This document shows positions 26,569-34,390 of a DNA stretch of 35,948 nucleotides, piece by piece; position 1 is the stretch's first letter, and each line of letters starts with the position of its first letter. A program made the translations under genes and the position numbers. A model generated the notes under the pieces. It was not told where the DNA came from and ran no database searches. It worked only from the letters and a program-made list of their open reading frames with translations. The stretch covers positions 1 through 35,948 of the forward strand of contig CAKOKU010000012.1 of the NCBI GenBank assembly GCA_934095865.1, read 5' to 3'. This DNA comes from an uncultured Bacilli bacterium (GTDB taxonomy: Bacteria; Bacillota_I; Bacilli_A; RF39; UBA660).

Positions 26569-27346
26569 ACAACAGACTTATTTAAGAAAAATAAAAAGAG
26601 ATAATTTCCTCATCTTTCTAAGCCAAATATTAATTATTGTAAGTTTTTTGCTTACTTGGGAACTCTTAAGTAGATATAACATCATTAATAGCTTTATTTT
26701 CTCAAGCCCTAGTAAAATCATAAAAACTTTAATAAGTTTAATTTCTAATCACAATTTCTTTAATCATTTATTTACTACGGTAAAAGAAGTATTAATATCT
26801 TTTGGTCTTGGTTTTATTATTAGTCTTTTCGTATCAATATTATTTTATTTGGTTAAACCTATATACCGAGTATTTGATCCTTTTATTACTATGCTAAATT
26901 CTTTACCCAAAGTTGCCATTGGTCCTTTAATCTTAATATGGTGTGGCGCTAATATCAAATCAGTTATTATTATGGCTTTACTTATTAATTTAATTGTTAG
27001 TTTAGTTACTATTTATACGGGAATGTTAAATGTTAATAAAAATCATTTATTATTATTTAAAAGTTTTAAAGCTAGTAAATGGCAAACTTTATATTATTTA
27101 ATTATTCCTAGTAGCTTATCTAGTATTATTTCTTCAATTAAATTAAATCTATCTTTAAGTTTTATTGGTGTTATTATGGGTGAATTTTTGGTTAGTAAAG
27201 AAGGTATTGGATACTTAATTATTTATGGCACGCAAGTATTTAATTTGGATTTAGTTTTGACTGGCGTTACTGTTCTTATTATTTTATCTTATATCTTTTA
27301 TAAACCTATTGCTCTATTAGAAAAAAATTTTGAAGAAAAAAATTAA
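26558..27346 (+). CDS. ABC importer permease (SsuC/TauC type)
   Basis: 262 residues with about six membrane segments. The cytoplasmic coupling loop is FKASKWQTLYYLIIPSSLSS, the EAA-type loop with the alanine in FKASKW. LNSLPKVAIGPLILIWCG is the common SsuC-family block. It completes the operon and ends at a bidirectional terminator. Confidence 0.93.
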   Translation: MSLKQQTYLRKIKRDNFLIFLSQILIIVSFLLTWELLSRYNIINSFIFSSPSKIIKTLISLISNHNFFNHLFTTVKEVLISFGLGFIISLFVSILFYLVKPIYRVFDPFITMLNSLPKVAIGPLILIWCGANIKSVIIMALLINLIVSLVTIYTGMLNVNKNHLLLFKSFKASKWQTLYYLIIPSSLSSIISSIKLNLSLSFIGVIMGEFLVSKEGIGYLIIYGTQVFNLDLVLTGVTVLIILSYIFYKPIALLEKNFEEKN

Positions 27347-27398
27347 AAAGCACTGGTTGGGTACTTCTATTTCGTATCCAACTTTTAAAGTGCTTTAT
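27345..27398. terminator. Bidirectional terminator between convergent genes
   Basis: Stem AAAGCAC / GTGCTTT outside and GTTGGGTAC / GTATCCAAC inside, with A and T runs on either side. It overlaps the 3' end of the minus-strand gene at 27385. Confidence 0.83.
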
Positions 27399-28050
27399 TA
27401 GTAGATTTAGTATCTTTTGTAGGATTATAGGCAACAACAACAAATTTGTTATTTTCTTTAACAATAGTTATTGTTACACTTTTATCATAGCCAAGGTCAG
27501 TAAGATACGTAACGGTAACATCAACATCATAAGCGTCAACTTCATTTTCACCTAATTTATAAGTTGTTTTGGTATCTTCAGTTATTTCGGCATTTGTAAC
27601 TTCTGGTAATGTTTGCTTACGGTCATTATATGAATTGTCTTCAATAATATCATAAAAATTATCTACGACTTTATTAGTTAACATATCCTGTTTTGACGAA
27701 TAATAATATTGTGATGCGGTTACTTCATATTTATTTATTTTATTATTTAAGGATAAGAGGTCAATTGTAAATAATTTGGCTATTTGATTAATATATGCTT
27801 CATCATCGACGGCTTCATTGGCTAGCAATTCTTTTAATTTTGAAAATTCTTCTTTATAATAGCCGGAAGCATTATCATTTATATAATAACCATATTCAGT
27901 AATATTGTTTTCGACTTTACTAACATTGGTTGGCTCTTTTGTTTTTTTGAGTGTTCCATAAAAATAAAATATTATCCCAAATATTAAAAACAGTGCCACT
28001 AAGGTTAGTAACATCTTAAATATATCTATTTTTTTCATTTTTCCTAACAT
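27385..28050 (-). CDS. Membrane-anchored protein of unknown function (221 aa)
   Basis: One N-terminal membrane segment (residues ~10-31, FKMLLTLVALFLIFGIIFYF) and an outer domain. The domain looks like a helical part (~55-120) followed by a small beta part with TYKLGENEVDAYDVDVTVTY and FVVVAYNPT, as in NTF2- or lipoprotein-like accessory domains. Either ATG 28050 (with AGGTGG upstream) or ATG 28038 (TTAGGA upstream) could be used. No family was recognised. It stands alone between the importer operon and tRNA-Gly. Confidence 0.75.
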   Translation of the reverse strand: MLGKMKKIDIFKMLLTLVALFLIFGIIFYFYGTLKKTKEPTNVSKVENNITEYGYYINDNASGYYKEEFSKLKELLANEAVDDEAYINQIAKLFTIDLLSLNNKINKYEVTASQYYYSSKQDMLTNKVVDNFYDIIEDNSYNDRKQTLPEVTNAEITEDTKTTYKLGENEVDAYDVDVTVTYLTDLGYDKSVTITIVKENNKFVVVAYNPTKDTKSTNKAL

Positions 28051-28107
28051 ATAACCACCTATTTTTCTTATATTGAAAATATTATATCATATTTTTAATA
28101 TTTTTAC

Positions 28108-28136
28108 TTGAATTTTTCCTGGATATTTGATATTAT
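28108..28136 (+). promoter_or_regulatory. Promoter of tRNA-Gly(GCC)
   Basis: -35 TTGAAT (28108-28113), a 17-base spacer, -10 TATTAT (28131-28136), 12 bases before the mature 5' end. Confidence 0.8.
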
Positions 28137-28148
28137 TAAGTAGTCATT

Positions 28149-28223
28149 GCAGGTGTGGTTCAACGGCTAGAATGCGACCTTGCCAAGGTTGAGACGGGAG
28201 TTCGATTCTCCTCACTTGCTCCA
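28149..28223 (+). tRNA. tRNA-Gly (GCC)
   Basis: The acceptor GCAGGTG / CACTTGC (one G-T pair), a D arm, an anticodon loop CTTGCCAA containing GCC, the T loop TTCGATT and an encoded CCA (28221-28223) are all present. It is the second glycine tRNA of the window. Confidence 0.95.
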
Positions 28224-28260
28224 TAAGATAAAATCGTCGCACCAAGCGATGTTAATGATT

Positions 28261-28284
28261 AAATCAACGCAAGTTGATTTTTTT
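28261..28284 (+). terminator. Terminator of tRNA-Gly(GCC)
   Basis: AAATCAAC / GTTGATTT, an 8-bp perfect stem with loop GCAA, then TTTT. Confidence 0.85.
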
Positions 28285-28316
28285 GTTGCTATTGCAAAGA
28301 AAGGGTGTGATGTGGT

Positions 28317-28589
28317 ATGATTAATATCGTAAAAAAGAGAATCAATATGAGTGATGAACTCAAAGCCAAAATTAATTGGTCTTGCAAATTTAATAAGAAA
28401 TCCTATCAAATAATTGAAGGATACTTAAGGATTGTGGAACATACCAATTTAGCGTATGTAGAACCACATAAAGTAATTATTGGAGATAAGTTATACCTAT
28501 TCTTCAATGAGCAGAAACATTTTTATATAGGGAATTTAAAGAAGAAAATCCCATTGTCTGAATTATCAGAGTACATAGCAAGGCATTAA
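28317..28589 (+). CDS. Small protein of unknown function before the recombinase
   Basis: 90 residues (or 80 from ATG 28347), basic and soluble, ending in KKKIPLSELSEYIARH. AAAGGG lies 11 bases before ATG 28317. It is not recognised. Its stop is 18 bp before the candidate left att motif, so it may be either the host gene at the integration site or an element gene. Confidence 0.6.
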   Translation: MINIVKKRINMSDELKAKINWSCKFNKKSYQIIEGYLRIVEHTNLAYVEPHKVIIGDKLYLFFNEQKHFYIGNLKKKIPLSELSEYIARH

Positions 28590-28656
28590 TGAATTGGTGA
28601 GTTTATATACTCCCACAATATTGGTTGTTTTTGTCGTATAAAATAATCAATTATTC

Positions 28657-28686
28657 AAAGGTGTCCTTGTTATGTGACACCTTTTT
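28657..28686 (+). terminator. Hairpin terminator/attenuator before the recombinase
   Basis: AAAGGTGTC / GACACCTTT, a 9-bp stem with a short T run, 44 bases before the recombinase start. The following TGGTGCCTTT offers a partial alternative partner for AAAGG, so attenuation is possible. Confidence 0.55.
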
Positions 28687-28729
28687 ACTTTGGTGCCTTT
28701 CATTACTAAAAGAAAGGAGATTGATAATT

Positions 28730-30553
28730 ATGGATAATGAAAGGAAAGTTGCAGGAGTTTATATTCGTGTTTCAACCGAAGATCAAGCAAGAGAAGGATT
28801 TTCACTTGGAGAACAAGAAGAAAAATTAAGAGAATTATGTAAGTTTAAGGAGTTAGAAGTTTATAAGGTCTATAAAGATGCAGGAATATCTGCAAAAGAT
28901 ATGGAACATAGACCACAGTTTCAAGAAATGCTTAAAGATATGAAGGAAGGAAAACTTAATTATATTATTGCCTACAAATTAGATAGAATAACAAGAAGTG
29001 TTAGAGATTTAGAAGAATTAATTTCAGTACTAGAACAATATAATTGCTTTCTACTATGTGATAGAGATGATGTTAATACCTCTACTGCTAATGGTAGATT
29101 CTTTGTAAGAATGCTTACAGTATTATCTCAACTAGAAATAGAAATCGTATCAGAAAGAACTAAATTTGGCTTAAATGGAGCCATTAAATCAGGTCATATT
29201 CCAGGACAGCGACCATTTGGTTATAAGAGTGCAGAAGATAAAAAAATGATTATAGATAATGCTACTCGTCCCTATGTAGAAAAGATATTTGATATGTATT
29301 TGGAAGGTAAAAGTTTTCAGCAAATTGCTAACTACTTTAAAGAAAACAATATCTTCCCTAAAAAGAATTGGAAAGATACAACTATTCAAAAAATTATTGA
29401 TAATAAAATCTATATGGGAGATTATGAACAATATAAACGAATTGGTAAACAAGAAAATTTAGAACCAATAGTTTATATGAATGTTGTAGAACCTATTATA
29501 TCTCGTGCTAAATGGGAAGAATGTCAAAGACAAAAAGAAAGAAATCAAAGAACTTATACTAGAGATAGAGTTTATACTTTCTTTCAAAGATTAAAGTGTC
29601 CTAATTGCAGTAGAATTATGAAATGTAAAGGTTCAGGTGGTACTAAAAGAAAGTATATGTACTATACTTGTGAGCATTGTCACATTAACTTTAATGAAGA
29701 CCATGTAGAACATTTATTAAGAGAATTTATCTATGATTTATTAGAATATGATATGGCAGTTAAAAAGTTCTTCCTTCCTGTTTTAGAAGATAAAACAAAT
29801 AATATTGATACTACTTCTATTGATAAAGAGATTAGAGATTTAGAAAAGCAAAGAAATAGAATTAAAGATTTGTATATTAAAGGCATTGTAGAAATTGATG
29901 ATTTTAAAGAAGATTATAAACTAATTGAAGATAAACTTGATAACCTTGAAAGCAAAAAATTAGAGTTAGTTAATTTAGAAACTTTTAACTACTCTCCACA
30001 CGAATTACTCGCACAAAGAGATTTAGAAAGAGAAAAAATGATTAGACTTGATACTTTAAATACTGTTTTAAAAACTAAATGGAATGGTATGGACAAGTCT
30101 GAAAAACAAGAATTTATATCAAAATTTATTGATACTATTGAGATTAAAAAAGATAGTAAAGGTAATTTAATTCTTGAAAAAATTAATTTTAGAAACGGAT
30201 TTATAAGACAATTAGTAAAGTTTTATGAAAGAGGTATCTTTGATGTTGCAGTACCTGTTATGGTTGTTAATGAAGAAAAAACTATTAAAGGTGGCAGAAT
30301 GAATGAAGAACAATTAGATAAATATTTATCTAAAATGAATGAACATTTTGAAACATCTTTTTATGAAATGTATGAAACAATTGATGAAGAAACTAATGAA
30401 GTTATTTTAGAATATCAACCAAAAGAAAATGAAAAAATTATAAGATTTGTAGCAATTTCACCTAAAGAAAAGTTTCCTATAGCAGTTGATAATATTAAAG
30501 ATAAATATGGAATTATAAGTTATAAAACAAATGAATTATTAGAAAGGATTTGA
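28730..30553 (+). CDS. Large serine recombinase (TnpX/Int type)
   Basis: Catalyses integration and excision of the element through a phosphoserine link. 607 residues from ATG 28730, chosen because AAGGAG is ten bases upstream. The longer upstream frame reads through the hairpin and is not credible. The resolvase domain starts GVYIRVSTEDQAREGFS with catalytic Ser15, then YIIAYKLDRITRS and RFFVRMLTVLSQLEIE. The recombinase domain contains GQRPFGYKSAE. A zinc ribbon CPNC..CEHC follows at about residues 290-320, then a coiled coil (~360-430). The last ~85 residues (after GGRMNEEQLDK) form an extra acidic tail beyond the usual end. The next gene is TnpV, as in Tn4451-like elements. Confidence 0.94.
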   Translation: MDNERKVAGVYIRVSTEDQAREGFSLGEQEEKLRELCKFKELEVYKVYKDAGISAKDMEHRPQFQEMLKDMKEGKLNYIIAYKLDRITRSVRDLEELISVLEQYNCFLLCDRDDVNTSTANGRFFVRMLTVLSQLEIEIVSERTKFGLNGAIKSGHIPGQRPFGYKSAEDKKMIIDNATRPYVEKIFDMYLEGKSFQQIANYFKENNIFPKKNWKDTTIQKIIDNKIYMGDYEQYKRIGKQENLEPIVYMNVVEPIISRAKWEECQRQKERNQRTYTRDRVYTFFQRLKCPNCSRIMKCKGSGGTKRKYMYYTCEHCHINFNEDHVEHLLREFIYDLLEYDMAVKKFFLPVLEDKTNNIDTTSIDKEIRDLEKQRNRIKDLYIKGIVEIDDFKEDYKLIEDKLDNLESKKLELVNLETFNYSPHELLAQRDLEREKMIRLDTLNTVLKTKWNGMDKSEKQEFISKFIDTIEIKKDSKGNLILEKINFRNGFIRQLVKFYERGIFDVAVPVMVVNEEKTIKGGRMNEEQLDKYLSKMNEHFETSFYEMYETIDEETNEVILEYQPKENEKIIRFVAISPKEKFPIAVDNIKDKYGIISYKTNELLERI

Positions 30554-30560
30554 TTAAATT

Positions 30561-30914
30561 ATGAATATTGAATATGTAAAACAAGGAGATTATTTATTAC
30601 CTAATTTGGTAATAGAAAATCAAAATTATGGAGAAATAAATAAGTATGGTTACTTGCGATTAAACTATATTAAGGAACACAAAAAGGGATTATATCAGGC
30701 ACTTTTAATGAAGAATGAACTAACAAAAAATCTTCTTTCAGTCAGTAATGAAGCAAAAGAAAGATTAAAAACTTTAATGGATAACTATATTAAAAATGAT
30801 GAAAAACTATCTGAAAAAAGTAAAGAAACAAATCAAATTGAATGGGTAAAATTGATGAATAATTATAAGAATACTGCTGAAGAAATTATCTTAAAGGAGT
30901 TAATTAATGTGTGA
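30561..30914 (+). CDS. TnpV family protein
   Basis: 117 residues. The N-terminal GDYLLPNLVI, the middle YGYLRLNYIKEHKKGLYQALL and the C-terminal QIEWVKLMNNYKNTAEEIIL form the TnpV pattern known from Tn4451-type and related mobilizable transposons. Its role is not established and is probably accessory to excision or control. It starts 7 bp after the recombinase stop and its own end overlaps the start of the tiny ORF at 30907. Confidence 0.88.
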   Translation: MNIEYVKQGDYLLPNLVIENQNYGEINKYGYLRLNYIKEHKKGLYQALLMKNELTKNLLSVSNEAKERLKTLMDNYIKNDEKLSEKSKETNQIEWVKLMNNYKNTAEEIILKELINV

Positions 30915-30978
30915 TGTTGTCATAAGCAAGCAAGGTGGTATTACTCTCACCACTCCCAAAGAAAGGATAAACCTATAA
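30907..30978 (+). CDS. 23-codon ORF coupled to the relaxase gene
   Basis: Begins MCDVVISKQGG and ends ERINL. Its ATG follows AAAGGAG at the normal distance and overlaps the last codons of TnpV. Its stop TAA shares one base with the relaxase ATG (TAATG). Such a chain of overlaps suggests a real translated leader that passes ribosomes to the relaxase. Its DNA also holds the candidate oriT, so the codons may be a by-product of that sequence. Confidence 0.55.
   Translation: MCDVVISKQGGITLTTPKERINL
30918..30960 (+). other. Candidate origin of transfer (oriT)
   Basis: AAGCAAGCAAGG repeats and an imperfect palindrome GGTGGT .. ACCACT (arms 30934-30939 and 30949-30954) lie directly before the relaxase gene, the usual oriT position in small mobilizable elements. 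No nic site can be named from sequence alone. Confidence 0.4.
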
Positions 30979-32285
30979 TGGCGACAACATCAATTTGGAG
31001 TATTAAGAATAATTTAAAGCAGTCTATAAATTATATTATCAATCCAGAAAAAACTCTTAATAAAGATTATGGTAATAGAGAGTCATATAGTTATTTAGAA
31101 GAACCTATTAAAGACTATAATTTTAAAGAAGAAAAAGTTTGTTATGTTAGTTGCTTAAATTGTGATGAAGATAATCCTTGTGATGATATGGAGTTCACTA
31201 AAGAAAGATTTAGAAAGAAAGATGGAGTTCTTGCTTATCATGGTTATCAATCATTTAAAGAAGGAGAAGTTACCCCAGATATTGCTCATGAGATTGGAGT
31301 TAAGTTTGCTGAAGAAATGTTTAAAGATTATGAAGTGGTCGTTGCTACACATCAAAATACAAATCATATTCACAACCATTTCATAATCAACTCTGTATCT
31401 TTTAAAAGTGGTAAGAAATATAATAACAACCTAACCAATATATCAAAGATAAGACACATTTCTGATTCATTATGTTCGGAATACGGACTATCTGTTTTAG
31501 ATGAAGATAAGTTTTATAAAAGAACTTATACCAAAAGCATCTCAAATGATGAATATTACAAAACTCTTAAAAAAGATTTAGATAATGTTATTAGTTATTC
31601 AGTAACTTTAAAGCAATTATTTGAGAGAATGAGATCACTAGGTTATAAAGTTTATTCTCGTAATGGTGTAATAACTATTTATAGAGATGGTGAAGATAAA
31701 GTTAGAATAGAAAATGTATTTGGTGAAGAATATTCAAAAGATAAATTAAACCAAAAATTATATTTATCAAAACAAATAATATTTAGACCTATGCCACAAA
31801 AATCTATCTTTGAAGAATATTCTAAAACTAATAAACCACATAAAGGCATCTACGGACTCTATTTATACTATTGCTATTTATTAGAAGTATTTCCAAAGAA
31901 ACATCCTAAACAATATCTTCCTTATTCCATTAGAAAAGAAGTTTATAAATTGGAGCAAACCTCACAGCAAGTCAGATTTATGCACGAGAACAATATTGTT
32001 ACAAAAGAAGATTTAGATAATTTTGTTAAAAGTAATAACGAACAATTAAGTGAATTAAAAGGTAAAAGAGAAAATCTTTGGAAGAAATACCATAGAGCAA
32101 AAACTGAAGATAAGAAAAATGAAATACTTAATGAAATAAATGATATCCAACCTAAAATCAAAGAACTTAATAAGTATGATAAGTATTGTAAAGAAATAAT
32201 TAAACGAGCTGAAGGCATACAAAATAATCTTAATAATTTTGATAAAGATATACAAAAGGAAAAAGACAATTCTAGGTCAATGTGA
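30978..32285 (+). CDS. Relaxase, MobA/VirD2 type (mobilization nuclease)
   Basis: 435 residues. It should nick oriT and lead the strand into a recipient cell. The N-terminus ATTSIWSIKNNLKQSINYI matches relaxases of Tn1549-like and related elements. The metal-binding histidines are H125, H130, H132 and H134 in THQNTNHIHNHFIINS. The N-terminal ~200 residues are the relaxase domain. The C-terminal part (~340-430) is a charged coiled coil. AAAGGA precedes the ATG, which overlaps the tiny upstream ORF. Confidence 0.92.
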   Translation: MATTSIWSIKNNLKQSINYIINPEKTLNKDYGNRESYSYLEEPIKDYNFKEEKVCYVSCLNCDEDNPCDDMEFTKERFRKKDGVLAYHGYQSFKEGEVTPDIAHEIGVKFAEEMFKDYEVVVATHQNTNHIHNHFIINSVSFKSGKKYNNNLTNISKIRHISDSLCSEYGLSVLDEDKFYKRTYTKSISNDEYYKTLKKDLDNVISYSVTLKQLFERMRSLGYKVYSRNGVITIYRDGEDKVRIENVFGEEYSKDKLNQKLYLSKQIIFRPMPQKSIFEEYSKTNKPHKGIYGLYLYYCYLLEVFPKKHPKQYLPYSIRKEVYKLEQTSQQVRFMHENNIVTKEDLDNFVKSNNEQLSELKGKRENLWKKYHRAKTEDKKNEILNEINDIQPKIKELNKYDKYCKEIIKRAEGIQNNLNNFDKDIQKEKDNSRSM

Positions 32286-32302
32286 CTTTTTAAATTGTCT
32301 TT

Positions 32303-33263
32303 TTAATTATGTAACTTTTTATCTATAACTAATCGTAATACATGTACTAATTCTGTTTGTTTTTGTTTTCTTTGAACTTCTTCATTATATTGTGAAATTA
32401 ATTCATTTATTTTTCCAGAATAAGTGCAACTATCAACTAGATTTATTCCATTTTCAGTTATAATATTATCTAATATAGAATCTTCATTAATACTAAATGG
32501 TATTCCATTTATATTAAATACTACTGTACCTTTATCCACTTTTGCAATAATCATTGCTTCCATAAAAATATTTTCTAGTGTTGCATCTTCAAGAAATTCA
32601 ATAAAATGAACTTCAGCATTTTTATCATAATGATAATCTTTTATTGATGTATTCCAATCCATATAACGAGAAGTGTTAGGTCTTGTTAATAATTCCATAT
32701 ATAGTCTATTTAGAGCACTTTTAGCCTTATTTCTTTCATATCCAAACTTTCTTTTTCTCAAAGCATCCATTGCATGTAGAACTTTGTCAGTATGCTCAAA
32801 GAACATAAAGAAATCATTTTCAATATCCCACCAAAAATCTCTATCATCTTTATAGCCAAAATATGTGTCTTCTTCATTTTTTCTTCTTTTTGAATGTGTC
32901 TATGTAAGGAACAATATTCTTGTAATCCATATCCATTTACTGCTAGTCTATCAACTATATTTTGTATATTTTTAAAGAATACATGTGGGCATAAACTTTT
33001 AATGAATTACCATTTTCGTCTTTATATTGATTGAAAACAAATACTTTGTAAAAATCTTTATTTATTGTCATTCTTCTTGAAGATTTTGGTAATGAATCCC
33101 ATTCAAATTCAGCAGAGCCCATATAGTCTAGTCCTACAATATCATCAAGACCATTTATATCTTTTTTCTCTATATCATCAACATTTCTTCTAAAATGCCC
33201 ACTTTGTACTAAACGAACTCTTTTTTGAATTAGTGTATCTCTATCTTCACCAAAAAATCTCAT
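32303..33263 (-). pseudogene. Unknown conserved-looking protein with two 1-base frameshifts
   Basis: ATG 33263 (after AAGGAG) begins MRFFGEDRDTLIQKR and includes GLDYMGSAEFEWDSLPKS. That frame stops after VYAHMYSLKIYKI, but another frame carries on (IQNIVDRLAVNGYGLQEYC), and a third continues (FGYKDDRDFWWDIENDFF) to 32303. Adding one T to each of two runs, T5 at 32969-32973 and T6 at 32877-32882, gives one clean 320-residue protein. I cannot name the family. It is soluble, with charged helices in the middle and a beta-like segment (TVVFNINGIPFSI) late. It is the second gene of the HD-hydrolase operon, 14 bp behind it. It may be intact in the real genome. Confidence 0.72.
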
Positions 33264-33277
33264 ATTTTAATTACTCC

Positions 33278-33928
33278 TTATATTTTTCTGCCTTTGCTTT
33301 CACCAATTTCATTATTTATAGCATAAGTTGAAACAGCTCTAAAATTATCATCGTATGGATAAACTTGTTGTCCAAATTGAAGCCACATAGTTGACCAAGA
33401 AGCACCTGTTTTAAGCAATTCTTGAACTCTTGCATTTTTCATTGTATCGTTTCCATCTTGTTTATTTAAATCAACACAACCTTCTTCATCATATAATTTA
33501 CTTTGTAAATCGCATTCTAACTTGTCACATTGATAAGCAAACATTGACTCTTTTGTGCTATGAGAGTCAAATTCTAAAAATAATTGTTCTATTTGTTTTC
33601 CATCTAATAAACCACCTAGTATTTTACTAACTGCTTCATGCTCCATTTTTTCTTTTTCTACTTTGGAAATTTCAAATTGTGTTAAATCACCAATAACTGT
33701 TTCTCCAAGTTCATGAACGGCTAGCATAAATATTACTTTCATAATATCTACATCATATTGGTATTCTGATTTCATAGCAATCGCAAGCATTTGAACTCCA
33801 AATATATGCTCTGCAACACTTTCAATTCTTTCTCTTTGAACATTCCAATTTTTCCAACCAGTTCTTATAACATCTTTCTGTTTATTACATAAAACATAAT
33901 AATTAACTACATTTCGCTCTTTAGACAT
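33278..33928 (-). CDS. HD-domain phosphohydrolase (YfbR/HDDC2-like)
   Basis: 216 residues. The first metal-site His is H41 in RIESVAEHIFGVQML. The HD pair is replaced by His-Glu in AVHELGETVIGDLT (H72, E73), with the usual GD after it. The last Asp is in YQCDKLECDLQ. YfbR-like proteins remove phosphate from deoxynucleoside monophosphates; HE variants of this family exist, but their activity is less sure. ATG 33928 follows AGGGG. A strong promoter lies upstream, and it leads a two-gene operon on the mobile element. Confidence 0.85.
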   Translation of the reverse strand: MSKERNVVNYYVLCNKQKDVIRTGWKNWNVQRERIESVAEHIFGVQMLAIAMKSEYQYDVDIMKVIFMLAVHELGETVIGDLTQFEISKVEKEKMEHEAVSKILGGLLDGKQIEQLFLEFDSHSTKESMFAYQCDKLECDLQSKLYDEEGCVDLNKQDGNDTMKNARVQELLKTGASWSTMWLQFGQQVYPYDDNFRAVSTYAINNEIGESKGRKI

Positions 33929-33952
33929 AAAATCCCCTCGTTTCGATAGATT

Positions 33953-33981
33953 ATTATATTATTTTCTTCTAAGTTAGTCAA
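33953..33981 (-). promoter_or_regulatory. Promoter of the HD-hydrolase operon
   Basis: Minus strand: -35 TTGACT (33976-33981), a 17-base spacer, -10 TATAAT (33953-33958). Strong consensus match. Confidence 0.85.
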
Positions 33982-34051
33982 TACAACTGTAATATTTTGT
34001 AATAATTCTAATAAGCTATTTATTTTATTATTTTTTTTTGATATAATTTTA

Positions 34052-34086
34052 TTGACATTATTCAATCACTTTTATGTTTATATGTT
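34052..34086 (+). promoter_or_regulatory. Possible promoter of the small protein/SDH genes
   Basis: TTGACA at 34052-34057 is a perfect -35. The -10 is not clear: TATATG/TATGTT at 34079-34086 is farther than the ideal 17 bases. Confidence 0.4.
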
Positions 34087-34094
34087 ATTAGCTT

Positions 34095-34133
34095 CGTTCA
34101 TAATATTTAAAGAAGGGATTGATATTATGAACG
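34095..34133 (+). promoter_or_regulatory. 12-bp inverted repeat that hides a start codon
   Basis: CGTTCATAATAT (34095-34106) and ATATTATGAACG (34122-34133) are exact reverse complements with a 15-base loop. The right arm contains ATG 34127, and the loop contains the AAGGG ribosome site. In RNA this would close the start of the longer form of the small protein; in DNA it could be a repressor operator. Confidence 0.6.
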
Positions 34134-34186
34134 ACAATTATATTTATGTATTACTTCGTATTAATAAAAAAAATGGAGGAGTAGAA

Positions 34187-34390
34187 ATGATAAAAAGTGA
34201 AAAAAAATTAATGAAAGAAATTAATAAAGTTTATAAAGATCTAAAAATTGAAAAAAAAGTAATCAATGTAGATAAAAGTAACATTAACTTTTCAAAAAAA
34301 ATAGGTATTTATGATAATAACAAAAAAAGTTATTTAGATAATAAAACTAGTGTCAGGGCGAGGTATGGTTATTATGGCGGATTGGAATAA
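34187..34390 (+). CDS. Small basic protein of unknown function (67 aa)
   Basis: I place the start at ATG 34187 because GGAGGAG (34175-34181) is five bases before it. The same frame also offers ATG 34127 (87 residues), inside the inverted repeat. The product is rich in Lys and Asn with no membrane segment and ends RARYGYYGGLE. It overlaps the proteinase gene by 17 bp, so it is likely a coupled partner or leader. No family was recognised. Confidence 0.55.
   Translation: MIKSEKKLMKEINKVYKDLKIEKKVINVDKSNINFSKKIGIYDNNKKSYLDNKTSVRARYGYYGGLE

Noticed and set aside
28149..28284. tRNA-Gly(GCC) as the integration site of the mobilizable element.
   Set aside because: No second copy of its 3' end was found to the right; the repeat at 35369 matches tRNA-Gly(TCC) instead.
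28625..28729. Upstream extension of the recombinase (35 codons).
   Set aside because: It passes through the hairpin at 28657-28686 and has no ribosome site; ATG 28730 has AAGGAG.
31943..32269. Minus-strand open frames within the relaxase gene (108 and 66 codons).
   Set aside because: They lie antisense to the coiled-coil end of the relaxase and show only low-complexity Ser/Leu/Phe composition.
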